A stretch of 51,192 nt of DNA from Pseudomonadota bacterium (GTDB lineage: Bacteria > Pseudomonadota > Alphaproteobacteria > Sphingomonadales > Sphingomonadaceae): assembly GCA_023417515.1 (NCBI GenBank), contig JAEZFL010000049.1, forward strand, positions 1 through 51,192. The letters run 5' to 3'. Within the stretch, counting starts at the first letter, position 1. Each line of letters begins with the position of its first letter. Under the pieces are notes generated by a model. The model had not been told where the DNA came from. It searched no databases and worked only from the letters and a program-made list of their open reading frames with translations. Shown in pieces: positions 36,013 to 43,835 of this stretch. The translations under genes and the position numbers were made by a program.

Positions 36013-36975
36013 ATGGAGTGCGGCTTCCTCTTCGGTGACGGTCCGTTCCGGCGGCTCACCATCGAGGAGGCGGAGGCTTATCAGGGTCCGGGCTTCCTGT
36101 GGCTTCACCTCCACGGCCGCGACAAATCCGATCTCGCTTTCCTGAAGCGCCAGTCCGGAATCCCGGGCGTCGCCGCAAGTGCGCTCGTCGCCACCGAGAC
36201 CCGCCCGCGCTGCGACCGCATCGACAACGGCGCCATCGTCAACCTGCGTGGCCCCGGCGACAACGACCCCGCCGATTCCGACCGCCTCGTCTCGATCCGG
36301 CTGTGGATCCGCGACAACCGGGTCACCTCGCTGAGCCGCCGCCGGATGAATGCGACGGCGGCGGTGATGCGGCTGTTCGAGGACGAGAAGCTGCGCGATC
36401 CTGGCGATCTGGTCGCGGCCTATGCGCGCACCATCAGCGCCGAGCTCGACCCTCAGGTCGCGGACCTCGGCGACCTTCTCGACGAGGTCGAAAGCGATCT
36501 CGAAAAGCCGAAGAGCCTCTATCGCCATCGAACCCAGATCACCCGCATCCGAAGCGAAGCGATCGCCTTTCGCCGCTTCGTCGCGCCGGATCGGGACGCG
36601 CTGATGACTCTGGCCGCGCTCGACGTTACCTGGCTCGGCGACGACGATCGCCTCCACATCCGCGAAGCCGCCGACCGCTTCGCGCGCATGACCGAGGAGC
36701 TGGAGGCGGTGCGCGAGCGCGCCGCCTTGCTCCACGAGCAGATCACCGACCTTCGCGCCGAGCAGCTCGACCAGCGCAGCCTTCACATCGCGATCGTCGC
36801 CTTCATCTTCCTGCCGCTGACGTTCATCACCGGCCTGCTCGGCATGAATGTCGAAGGCATTCCTTTCGCCCGCGAAGCCTGGGCGTTCTGGGGCGTCGTC
36901 CTGTTCTGCCTCGGCGTCGGGGCCGCCGTCGCAGCCTATTTCGTGTGGCGCTATTGGCTTCGCGAAAAGAGCTGA
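36013..36975 (+). CDS. CorA/ZntB-family divalent metal transporter
   Basis: A 320-residue CorA-superfamily protein: a large cytoplasmic N-terminal domain (to about 260), long helix (LEAVRERAALLHEQITDLRA), then two membrane helices around FIFLPLTFITGLLGMN and WGVVLFCLGVGAAVAAYFVW. The selectivity motif is GMN followed by VEGIP, which is the ZntB-type (GMNxxGVP) more than the Mg2+-type CorA. It most likely moves Zn2+ or another divalent ion as a pentamer. The HNH gene begins 21 bases before its end. Confidence 0.9.
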   Translation: MECGFLFGDGPFRRLTIEEAEAYQGPGFLWLHLHGRDKSDLAFLKRQSGIPGVAASALVATETRPRCDRIDNGAIVNLRGPGDNDPADSDRLVSIRLWIRDNRVTSLSRRRMNATAAVMRLFEDEKLRDPGDLVAAYARTISAELDPQVADLGDLLDEVESDLEKPKSLYRHRTQITRIRSEAIAFRRFVAPDRDALMTLAALDVTWLGDDDRLHIREAADRFARMTEELEAVRERAALLHEQITDLRAEQLDQRSLHIAIVAFIFLPLTFITGLLGMNVEGIPFAREAWAFWGVVLFCLGVGAAVAAYFVWRYWLREKS

Positions 36976-37235
36976 TCTGCTTCCTGTGCGGCCGCCCGCT
37001 CGGCAGCCGCGTGGAGTGGCACCACCCGGTCCCGCGCAGCCGCGGCGGCCGGCACACCGAGCCCGTCCACCCGATCTGCCACCGAACCATCCACGCGACC
37101 TTCACCAACAAGGAGCTGGAACGCAGCTTCGCCACCGCCGACGCCCTCCGCTCGCACCCGGAGGTCCAGGCCTTCCTCCGCTGGATCGAAGACAAGGACC
37201 CCAATTTCCACGTCCCGACGCGGCGGCGCCGCTAA
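36954..37235 (+). CDS. Small HNH nuclease-like protein
   Basis: A 93-residue protein with an HNH/zinc-type fold: CFLCGRPLGSRVEWHHPVPR provides the CxxC and the HH pair, and HPICHRTIHATFTNKEL the second Cys and the last His. The C-terminus ends in FHVPTRRRR. I recall close relatives named HNH endonuclease in sphingomonads. The start is uncertain: a TTG at 36954 gives MASRKELICFLCG and overlaps the transporter by 22 bases; a CTG at 36972 would also work. Its end overlaps the next, convergent gene by four bases (CTAA). Substrate unknown. Confidence 0.78.
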   Translation: MASRKELICFLCGRPLGSRVEWHHPVPRSRGGRHTEPVHPICHRTIHATFTNKELERSFATADALRSHPEVQAFLRWIEDKDPNFHVPTRRRR

Positions 37236-37624
37236 CTTTCCTCCCCGCGATTTCGCGGGGAGGGGGACCGGCGAATGCCGGTGGAGGGGGTGCGCGAAGC
37301 GCACTCTTCGACGATCGCGGCGACCACACCGTCGAGATTGTTAAGCAGCTCGATGGCCGGAATGCGCATCGTCCTGATGCCGCGCGCGGTAAGGACCGCG
37401 TCCCGCCGCAGATCGCGCTCGGGATTGCCTCCCATATCGTGCGCCGCTCCATCGACCTCGATCGCTAGCGCCGCAGCCTTGCAGTAGAAATCAAGAATGT
37501 AGGGCTCGGCCGGATGCTGCCGACGAAACTGGAACCTGCCCGGCCGCTGACGAAGCTCTCGCCACAGCCGTGCCTCCGGCGGCGACATTGTCTTTCGCAA
37601 ATGCCGAGCGCGCTGCAGAGTCAT
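37232..37624 (-). CDS. DUF559 endonuclease-like protein (Vsr/PD-(D/E)XK fold)
   Basis: A 130-residue protein of the DUF559 family, which has a Vsr-like nuclease fold. Visible elements: ARHLRKTMSPPEARLWRELR with the first Glu, RFQFRRQHPAEPYILDFYC with the metal Asp, and LAIEVDGAAHD with the E-x-D pair. The ATG at 37624 has GGAGGGGG eight bases upstream, and that ribosome site is the inner edge of the flanking repeat. The last 20 or so residues (RTPSTGIRRSPSPRNRG) are encoded by the other flanking repeat. The gene fills exactly the space between two HNH genes. Function of the family is unproven. Confidence 0.88.
   Translation of the reverse strand: MTLQRARHLRKTMSPPEARLWRELRQRPGRFQFRRQHPAEPYILDFYCKAAALAIEVDGAAHDMGGNPERDLRRDAVLTARGIRTMRIPAIELLNNLDGVVAAIVEECASRTPSTGIRRSPSPRNRGEES
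37240..37291 (+). repeat. Repeat family C, left end of the DUF559 element
   Basis: CTCCCCGCGATTTCGCGGGG, AGGGGGACCG and GGTGGAGGGGGT in that order; a further small hairpin GTGCGCGAAGCGCAC follows at 37290-37304. It codes for the C-terminus of the DUF559 protein. Confidence 0.85.
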
Positions 37625-37630
37625 CACAAG

Positions 37631-37690
37631 AACCCCCTCCACCACTCGCTTCGGCTGCGGTCCCCGACCCCGCGAAATCGCGGGTAGGAC
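37631..37690 (-). repeat. Repeat family C, right end of the DUF559 element (inverted)
   Basis: The reverse complement reads TCCTACCCGCGATTTCGCGG, GGTCGGGGACCG and, after a variable segment, GGTGGAGGGGGTT. It provides the ribosome site of the DUF559 gene and stops two bases before the stop codon of the next HNH gene. Confidence 0.85.
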
Positions 37691-37692
37691 AA

Positions 37693-38259
37693 TCACGCCT
37701 CCAGGTCGATGTCCCAGTAGAGATAGTCCATCCAGCTATCGTGGAGGTAATTGGGCGGGAAGGCCCGGCCATGCTCCTGGAGCTGCCAGCTCGTCGGTCG
37801 GAACGGCCAGCGCTCGAGTCCCATATGCGCCTGTTGGGGTGTCCGCCCGCCCTTGCGCAGGTTGCACGGCGCGCAGGCGGTGGTGACATTCTCCCAGGTC
37901 GTCCGTCCGCCCTGCGCGCGCGGGATGACGTGGTCGAAGGTCAGCTCCCTCGGATCGCCGCAATATTGGCAGGCGAACTTGTCGCGAAGGAACAGGTTGA
38001 ACCGGGTGAAGGCCGGATATTCGCTCGGCCGGACGAACTGGCGAAGCGCGATCACCGACGGCAGCTTGAACGCGATGGTCGGGCTGTGGACCTCGCGCTC
38101 GTAGCTTGCGACGATGTCGACACGCTCCAAAAAAACCGCCTTGACGGCGGTCTGCCACGGCCAGAGCGACAGCGGATAATAACTGAGCGGGGTATAGTCC
38201 GCGTTCAGCACCAGAGCGGGACAGGAGTCCGGATGCCGAATAAGGTCGGGGTGGTACAC
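37693..38259 (-). CDS. HNH endonuclease family protein
   Basis: A 188-residue protein strongly conserved in alphaproteobacteria, starting YHPDLIRHPDSCPALVLNAD. The HNH core is FACQYCGDPRELTFDHVIPR, AQGGRTTWENVTTACAPCN: two CxxC pairs bind zinc and DHVIPRAQGG plus the Asn give the nuclease centre. The start is a GTG at 38259 with GGGAG seven bases upstream. Its role in the cell is not known; it is widespread and not tied to a phage here. Confidence 0.9.
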   Translation of the reverse strand: MYHPDLIRHPDSCPALVLNADYTPLSYYPLSLWPWQTAVKAVFLERVDIVASYEREVHSPTIAFKLPSVIALRQFVRPSEYPAFTRFNLFLRDKFACQYCGDPRELTFDHVIPRAQGGRTTWENVTTACAPCNLRKGGRTPQQAHMGLERWPFRPTSWQLQEHGRAFPPNYLHDSWMDYLYWDIDLEA

Positions 38260-38398
38260 TCACGAGCTCCCGTCTCTGGGAAGAGCCTTCCCCGAAACGC
38301 CGCCCCCGGACCTGTCGCACCCAGAATCGAGGGAGAACAGGCGTTGCGCCGAGCCTCTTCTCCTGTCGCGCCACCCCATCGCCGGTTAAGGTGACGCC

Positions 38399-39328
38399 AT
38401 GATGACACCACAGGCCGCGACTCGCGGTCAAGAGTCGATTTCCGTTTTATCCCCGGCGCATGAGACGGCGACCCGCTTCGCACCGAGCCCGACGGGGCCG
38501 CTCCACCTCGGCCACGCTTATTCCGCAATCCTCGCCCACGACTTCGCGAAGGCGCGCGACGGCATGTTCATGCTTCGGATCGAGGATATCGACCCCGGCC
38601 GCTCGCGCCGCGAGCATGTCGACGCGATCATCGAGGATTTGTCCTGGCTTAGCCTCGATTGGGATGGCGAGCTGCTGTTCCAGTCCGAGCGGCTGCCGCT
38701 CTACCAGGACGCGCTCGACCGCCTGCGCGGCCGGGACCTGCTCTATCCCTGCTTTTGCACGCGCGCTGAGATCGCCGCCGAGATCGCCGCCAGCGCCGCG
38801 GCGCCGCACGGGTCCGATGGGCCCGTCTATCCCGGCACCTGCCGCAGCCTTTCCCATTCGGAACGCTACCGCCTGCTCGAGGAGAAGCCGCACGCATGGC
38901 GCCTCGACATGGCGGCTGCCCTGGAGCGTGTGAAAGGCCCGCTCATCTGGCGCGACCATGGCCAAGAGATGATCGCCGAGCCGGAGCGGTTCGGCGACGT
39001 GGTGCTCGCGCGGAAGGACGCGCCGGCCAGCTACCACCTCGCCGTCACGATCGACGACGCCGCGCAGGGTGTCACCGACATCGTCCGCGGGAAGGATCTG
39101 CTGGCCGCCACCCATATCCACCGGCTGCTTCAGGCGCTGCTCGACTTGCCGGTGCCCCATTATCATCACCACGATCTGATCCTGGGCGCCGACGGGGAGC
39201 GCCTCGCCAAGCGCAACGGCGCGCCGACCATCGCCTCGCTGCGCGCCGCCGGCGCTGACCCGCGCGAGCTGGTCGAAGGCCTCAGGGAAGGTGCGCTTCC
39301 GGCTGGATATTCGGTCGCCGCGGACTAG
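38399..39328 (+). CDS. gluQ: Glutamyl-Q tRNA(Asp) synthetase
   Basis: GluQ-RS attaches glutamate to the queuosine of tRNA(Asp). The 309-residue protein is a short glutamyl-tRNA synthetase core without the anticodon-binding domain: APSPTGPLHLGHAYSAI (HIGH motif), RIEDIDPGRSR, zinc segment YPCFCTRAEI with GTCRS, and RLAKRNGAPTI as the KMSKS loop. The first 20 residues before TRFAPSPTG are a variable extension; the ATG at 38399 or 38402 starts it. Confidence 0.94.
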   Translation: MMTPQAATRGQESISVLSPAHETATRFAPSPTGPLHLGHAYSAILAHDFAKARDGMFMLRIEDIDPGRSRREHVDAIIEDLSWLSLDWDGELLFQSERLPLYQDALDRLRGRDLLYPCFCTRAEIAAEIAASAAAPHGSDGPVYPGTCRSLSHSERYRLLEEKPHAWRLDMAAALERVKGPLIWRDHGQEMIAEPERFGDVVLARKDAPASYHLAVTIDDAAQGVTDIVRGKDLLAATHIHRLLQALLDLPVPHYHHHDLILGADGERLAKRNGAPTIASLRAAGADPRELVEGLREGALPAGYSVAAD

Positions 39329-39337
39329 AGAGGAACG

Positions 39338-39532
39338 ATGCAGCCAATCCTCATCATCCTGGTCGTCATTGCGGCGCTCGCCACCCTGTTCGTGCTCATC
39401 AAGGGCGTCATCGGCCTCGCCAACAACCAGACCCCAGAGCGCAGCCAGGAGCTGATGCGCAAGCGCATCCTCTACCAGGCGATCGCGATCCTTCTCGCCG
39501 TCCTGCTCCTCCTGACTTTCAACGCGCGCTGA
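39338..39532 (+). CDS. HIG1-domain twin-helix membrane protein
   Basis: A 64-residue protein with two hydrophobic helices (residues 4-27 and 46-61) joined by a polar loop NNQTPERSQELMRKRILYQA. The RSQxLMRxRxxxQ pattern is that of bacterial HIG1 (hypoxia-induced) proteins, which associate with respiratory enzymes. It follows gluQ by 10 bases and precedes the cobalamin adenosyltransferase by 8, so the three may be one transcript. Confidence 0.88.
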   Translation: MQPILIILVVIAALATLFVLIKGVIGLANNQTPERSQELMRKRILYQAIAILLAVLLLLTFNAR

Positions 39533-39540
39533 GGCCGGGC

Positions 39541-40107
39541 TTGGTCAAGCTCAACAAGATCTACACCCGCACCGGCGACTCCGGCACCACCGGGCTCGTC
39601 GATGGCTCGCGGGTCGCCAAGTCGGACCCCCGCCTGGCGGCGGTGGGCGACGTGGACGAAGCGAACAGCGCGATCGGAGTCGCGCTTCTCCACGTCGCCG
39701 ACGAGGGGCTCAGGGCAATGCTCGCCCGAATCCAGAACGAGCTGTTCGATCTCGGCGCCGATCTCGCAACGCCGGGGGAGGACTTCGCGCCCAGCGAGAT
39801 GACGCTGCGCATCGTCCAGACGCAGATCGACCGCCTGGAGCGCGAGATCGACCGAATGAACGAGGAGCTGTCGCCGCTCCGGAGCTTCATCCTGCCCGGC
39901 GGCGGCGCGGGGTCGGCTTACCTCCACCTCGCCCGGGCGGTGGCGCGCCGCGCCGAGCGCACCGCCGTGGGCGCAGCGGCCGGCACGTCGCTCAACCCGC
40001 TTGCTCTGAGCTATCTCAATCGACTGTCGGACCATCTGTTCGTCGCGGGCCGTTATGCGGCGCGTGCGGAGGGCGACATCTTGTGGCGGCCGGGCGCCAC
40101 GCGCTGA
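39541..40107 (+). CDS. Cob(I)yrinic acid a,c-diamide adenosyltransferase (PduO type)
   Basis: A 188-residue adenosyltransferase that makes adenosylcobalamin from cob(I)alamin and ATP. The N-terminus LNKIYTRTGDSGTTGLVDGS binds ATP and RAVARRAERTA (about residue 128-138) is the second conserved segment; the protein is a five-helix bundle acting as a trimer. The start is a TTG at 39541, giving MVKLNKIYT, since no ATG fits. No cobalamin riboswitch is visible upstream. Confidence 0.93.
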   Translation: MVKLNKIYTRTGDSGTTGLVDGSRVAKSDPRLAAVGDVDEANSAIGVALLHVADEGLRAMLARIQNELFDLGADLATPGEDFAPSEMTLRIVQTQIDRLEREIDRMNEELSPLRSFILPGGGAGSAYLHLARAVARRAERTAVGAAAGTSLNPLALSYLNRLSDHLFVAGRYAARAEGDILWRPGATR

Positions 40108-40171
40108 CCCGAGTGCCGTCGCGTTGACCTTTCGTTCCGCCGCTGTCAGGAATCGCGGCAGGAGGAGCGAC

Positions 40172-41431
40172 GTGGCCGCAGCGGCGCCAGCGCAGGACCA
40201 GGCGGGGCTCGCCGAACGTTACGTCCGGGTGCGCAGCCTCAGCCGCGCGATCGCCGCGCCGCTTTCCGACGCCGACGCGACGATCCAGCCGCACGAAGAC
40301 GCCTCGCCGGCCAAGTGGCACCTCGCCCACACGAGCTGGTTCTTCGAAACCTTCCTGCTGCGCGACCATGTGCCGGCCTATCGGCTCCATGACGAGCGCT
40401 GGCCCTATCTGTTCAACTCCTATTACGAGGGGGAGGGCAAGCGGCACGCCCGGCCGCGGCGCGGAATGCTCAGCAGGCCGTCGCTGGACGAGGTGCTCGC
40501 TTATCGCGACGCCGTCGATGCGGCGATTCATGACGTCATGGACGTTCTGCCGCCGCACTTGGTCGAGCTCGGCCTCCAGCACGAGCAGCAGCATCAGGAG
40601 CTGCAGCTGATGGACATGCTCGCCGCGCTCGCCGAGAACCCGCTGAAGCCGGCCCTCTACGACCCTGCACCCCTTCGCTCGCCGGCGGACCATGACGCCC
40701 ACCGGATGGTCATGGTGGACGGCGGGCTCGTCGAGGTCGGCCATGACGGCACCGGCTTCGCCTTCGACTGCGAGGGACCGCGCCACCAGCAATTCCTGCG
40801 CCCCTACCGGATCGCCGACCGAGTCGTCGTCAACCGCGAGTGGCAGAATTTCATCGCCGACGGGGGCTATTCGGATCCGCGCCTGTGGCTGTCCGACGGC
40901 TGGGCCTGGGTTCAGGCGAACAGGATCGAGGCGCCGCTTTACTGGGAGCGTGGCGAGGACGGCTGGATGCGCTTCGGTCTCGACGGCCTGCGCCCGGTCG
41001 ATCCGCACGAGCCGGTCTGCCACATCAGCCATTACGAGGCAGACGCTTATGCGCGCTGGGCCGGTGCGCGGCTGCCGACCGAAGCGGAGTGGGAGCATGT
41101 CGCGTCCATCATGGACGATCCAGCCAAGGGCGACCTGTTTGACTCGCCAGGTCCGGTGCAGCCGCTGTCGCCGCTCCACCCGCCACACCGCGAAAAGTTC
41201 TTCGGCGGCGTCTGGCAATGGACCGCCAGCGCCTTCCTCCCCTATCCTGGCTTCACCCCCGCTGAAGGAACGGTCGGCGAATATAACGGCAAGTTCATGA
41301 GCGGGCAGGTGGTGCTTCGCGGCGGCAGTTGCGCGACGCCGCGCGGCCATGTCCGGGCGACCTATCGCAACTTCTTCTACCCGCACCAGCGCTGGATGTT
41401 CTCGGGATTGAGGTTGGCGAAGGACGCGTGA
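40172..41431 (+). CDS. egtB: Ergothioneine biosynthesis protein EgtB
   Basis: EgtB is the iron enzyme that joins trimethylhistidine (hercynine) with a thiol and O2 to form the sulfoxide precursor of ergothioneine. The 419-residue protein has the N-terminal DinB-like domain with the iron site: His in KWHLAHTSWFF and the HxxxHxE in LQHEQQHQELQ, and a C-terminal formylglycine-generating-like domain (RLPTEAEWEH, GGVWQWTAS, VLRGGSCATP). The start is GTG 40172 with AGGAGG six bases before it; the frame is open further upstream but without a good start. It overlaps egtD by one base. Confidence 0.95.
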   Translation: MAAAAPAQDQAGLAERYVRVRSLSRAIAAPLSDADATIQPHEDASPAKWHLAHTSWFFETFLLRDHVPAYRLHDERWPYLFNSYYEGEGKRHARPRRGMLSRPSLDEVLAYRDAVDAAIHDVMDVLPPHLVELGLQHEQQHQELQLMDMLAALAENPLKPALYDPAPLRSPADHDAHRMVMVDGGLVEVGHDGTGFAFDCEGPRHQQFLRPYRIADRVVVNREWQNFIADGGYSDPRLWLSDGWAWVQANRIEAPLYWERGEDGWMRFGLDGLRPVDPHEPVCHISHYEADAYARWAGARLPTEAEWEHVASIMDDPAKGDLFDSPGPVQPLSPLHPPHREKFFGGVWQWTASAFLPYPGFTPAEGTVGEYNGKFMSGQVVLRGGSCATPRGHVRATYRNFFYPHQRWMFSGLRLAKDA

Positions 41432-42378
41432 TGGAGGCGAGCGACCAGGCGTTTCGCGAGGACGTTCTCGCCGGCCTTTCGGCGCCGATCCGAGCGGTCC
41501 CGGCGCGCTGGCTGTATGACCGCCGCGGCTCCGAGCTGTTCGAACGGATCACCCAGCTCCCCGAATATTATCCGACCCGCACCGAGACCGCGCTGCTGAA
41601 GGAGATGGTCGCGGAAGCGGCCGGAGTGACGGGCACCGGCGGGGCGGTGATCGAGTTCGGCTCCGGCTCTTCGACCAAGACCCCCATCCTGCTCGAGGCG
41701 GTGAAGCCGACCGCTTATGTGCCGATCGACATCAGCGGCGAGTTCCTGCGGCTGTCGGCCGAGGGGCTACAGGAGCGATTCCCGGACCTTCGCATCCTCC
41801 CGGTCGAGGCCGATTTCATGCGCGCCATCGAACTTCCCGAGCAGGTGTGCGAGACGCCCAAGCTCGGCTTCTTTCCCGGCTCCACGATCGGCAACATGGT
41901 CGCCCGAACCGGCGTCGATCTGCTCCGAGCGATGAAGGACACGCTCGGCGTCGGGTCCTGGCTCCTGATCGGCATGGACCGGATCAAGGACGCCGCGACC
42001 CTGATCGCCGCCTATGACGATTCCGAGGGCGTCACCGCCGCGTTCAACCTCAATCTGCTCCACCGCATCAACCGCGAGCTGGATGGAACGATCGACGTGT
42101 CCGCTTTCCGCCACCGCGCCATCTGGCGGGATTCGCACGCCCGGATCGAGATGCACCTGGAGGCGGTGCGGGACACGCGCTTCACCGTCGCCGGACAGCC
42201 TTTCGCGATGCGCGCGGGCGAGACCATCCACACCGAGAACAGCCATAAATACGGCCATCGCGACGCTCGGCTGCTGCTGCTCGCCGCCGGCTGGGGCGTG
42301 GTGCGCGAATGGACCGATCCCGAAGACAGGTTCGCGATCCTGCTCGCCGAGGCCGAGCCGCCGCGCTTCGCACCCTGA
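41431..42378 (+). CDS. egtD: L-histidine N-alpha-methyltransferase EgtD
   Basis: EgtD trimethylates histidine to hercynine with S-adenosylmethionine. The 315-residue protein shows LYDRRGSELFERITQLPEYY and PTRTETALL at the N-terminus, the SAM loop IEFGSGSSTKTPILLEA, VPIDISGEFL and FFPGSTIGNM, and the C-terminal IHTENSHKY that binds the amino-acid substrate. With egtB it forms the minimal pathway; egtA, egtC and egtE are absent here, as in organisms where EgtB uses another thiol. Confidence 0.95.
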   Translation: MEASDQAFREDVLAGLSAPIRAVPARWLYDRRGSELFERITQLPEYYPTRTETALLKEMVAEAAGVTGTGGAVIEFGSGSSTKTPILLEAVKPTAYVPIDISGEFLRLSAEGLQERFPDLRILPVEADFMRAIELPEQVCETPKLGFFPGSTIGNMVARTGVDLLRAMKDTLGVGSWLLIGMDRIKDAATLIAAYDDSEGVTAAFNLNLLHRINRELDGTIDVSAFRHRAIWRDSHARIEMHLEAVRDTRFTVAGQPFAMRAGETIHTENSHKYGHRDARLLLLAAGWGVVREWTDPEDRFAILLAEAEPPRFAP

Positions 42379-42381
42379 GGC

Positions 42382-43443
42382 TCAGCGCACTTCCGCGCGC
42401 CAGGTGGTGAGGTAGAAATAGGTGCCGCGACACTCGCTCATCTCTTCCTGCTCGACGAGCCGGAACATCTCGCCGGTCCAGGCATAAGAGGAGCGCACGC
42501 CGCAGTCGCCGAGACCGCGGCCCTTGGCATATTCGTGGATCGTCCGCCTTTCGGGGTCCCACTCGGCATTGGTCAGATAGTAGCGCGGGGTCTCGTCCAC
42601 GCCCTCCTGAGGCTCGACGTCGAGCCGGGCCTCCTCGATCCGGATGTCGCGCCCGTCGCGCCAGGCGATCAGCGGCACCGAATTGTAATTGTAGGCGCCC
42701 GCGCCGCAGGACAGCAGGATCAGACTCCTGCCGTTGCCGAGCGCGAAGGCCGGCGCCTCGTCGGGGCCGCCCATCTCGCTGACGAGGCATCCGTTCGAGC
42801 GCCGCACCGCGGCGATACGCTCCGCGGGGATTGCGAGCGGGCGCTCACGGGTGCGCGGCGCGACCGTGACGACGGGCAGCGCCGGAGCGGGCGGAATGAC
42901 GCTCGCCGGCCGATTGCCGGGACGCATGTAGGAGGTGCCGGTGTGCAGTCGGCCCTGGCGCTCCTCCATGTAGAGCAGGGCGCCGTGGGACCCGTGCACC
43001 GCAAGCTCGGCGATCGTCCGCCCGCCGGCGTCCTGGACGATCATCTTTTCCGAATAGAGTCTCTGGATGAATTCCGGCAGGTCGCCGGCCTGCACCCGCC
43101 ATTCGCTCTCGGCGATGGCTGCGAATCCGATCCCTTCCAGCGGGCTTCCATATTGGACGAGCCGCGCCGGAATTCCTTCGAAGTCGAGTATGGCGATGTC
43201 GAGCGGTGCATTCGCTTCCGGGCCGCGTTCCAGGCGAAGGACGGCATAGCGTTCCCAGGGATAGTCCTCTTCCTGCGTCCCGCTCTGCTCGGCGCTTCGA
43301 GTCTCGTCCGGAACCAGAGACACCGCCTGGCAGCGCAGGCCATTGTCGCAGGTCACCACCCAGTCATGGAAATTGTGGATCTCCGACGGCGTCGGGACGT
43401 CCTGGGCCGCCGCGGCAGCCAGCAGCAGGGACAGCAGGATCAT
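42382..43443 (-). CDS. DUF1176 secreted protein
   Basis: A 353-residue protein with a short signal peptide (MILLSLLLAAAAAQ). The mature N-terminus has FHDWVVTCDNGLRCQAVSL with a Cys pair, the DUF1176 pattern; two further Cys pairs lie at NGCLVSEMG and LGDCGVRSS/ECRGTYF. The family consists of exported proteins of unknown function. It converges on egtD with three bases between stops and is divergent from yggT. Confidence 0.85.
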   Translation of the reverse strand: MILLSLLLAAAAAQDVPTPSEIHNFHDWVVTCDNGLRCQAVSLVPDETRSAEQSGTQEEDYPWERYAVLRLERGPEANAPLDIAILDFEGIPARLVQYGSPLEGIGFAAIAESEWRVQAGDLPEFIQRLYSEKMIVQDAGGRTIAELAVHGSHGALLYMEERQGRLHTGTSYMRPGNRPASVIPPAPALPVVTVAPRTRERPLAIPAERIAAVRRSNGCLVSEMGGPDEAPAFALGNGRSLILLSCGAGAYNYNSVPLIAWRDGRDIRIEEARLDVEPQEGVDETPRYYLTNAEWDPERRTIHEYAKGRGLGDCGVRSSYAWTGEMFRLVEQEEMSECRGTYFYLTTWRAEVR

Positions 43444-43539
43444 GTCGGCTGCATAACAACCGGCGTTGGAGGCCGCCAGCGCGCATTGCTCTCGCCAATG
43501 GCCGTCGCTACATCCGCCGCAACATTCTAGGGATCAAAG

Positions 43540-43833
43540 ATGCTCGCCGGTCTCCTCCTCGCCATCGACTTCCTGCTCAACGTTCTCATCATCCTGATCA
43601 TCGGTCAGGCGATCCTGAGCTGGTTGGTCGCGTTCAACGTCATCAACACGCGCAGCGACGGCATGCGCCGATTCCTGATGGCGCTCGACCGGATGACCGA
43701 TCCGATCTACCGGCCGATCCGCCGCATCCTCCCCGACTTCGGCGGAATCGACTTCTCGCCGCTGGTCGTGCTTTTGCTGATCAAGGCGATCCAGATCGTG
43801 ATCCGGTCCAGCCTCACCGGCATGCCGCTCTAG
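43540..43833 (+). CDS. YggT family membrane protein
   Basis: A 97-residue protein with two membrane segments (about residues 4-30 and 68-90) and the typical middle part RMTDPIYRPIRRILPDFGGI. YggT proteins are linked to osmotic tolerance and, in some groups, to cell division; the reaction is unknown. It is followed two bases later by folD. Confidence 0.9.
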   Translation: MLAGLLLAIDFLLNVLIILIIGQAILSWLVAFNVINTRSDGMRRFLMALDRMTDPIYRPIRRILPDFGGIDFSPLVVLLLIKAIQIVIRSSLTGMPL

Positions 43834-43835
43834 GC

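Larger units (their letters stand above)
37240..37690. mobile_element. Candidate REP-bounded DUF559 element
   Basis: The DUF559 gene is enclosed by two inverted copies of one repeat, 37240-37291 and 37631-37690, both reading the same way inward (CCGCGATTTCGCGGGG, then GGGGACCG, then GGTGGAGGGGGT). The arrangement is that of a small transposon with terminal inverted repeats, with the nuclease-like protein as the only candidate enzyme. No target-site duplication is visible. A related compact copy lies at 32608-32696. Confidence 0.5.

Noticed and set aside
39533..39545. Cobalamin riboswitch before the adenosyltransferase gene
   Set aside because: Only 8 bases separate it from the preceding gene and no riboswitch core is visible.
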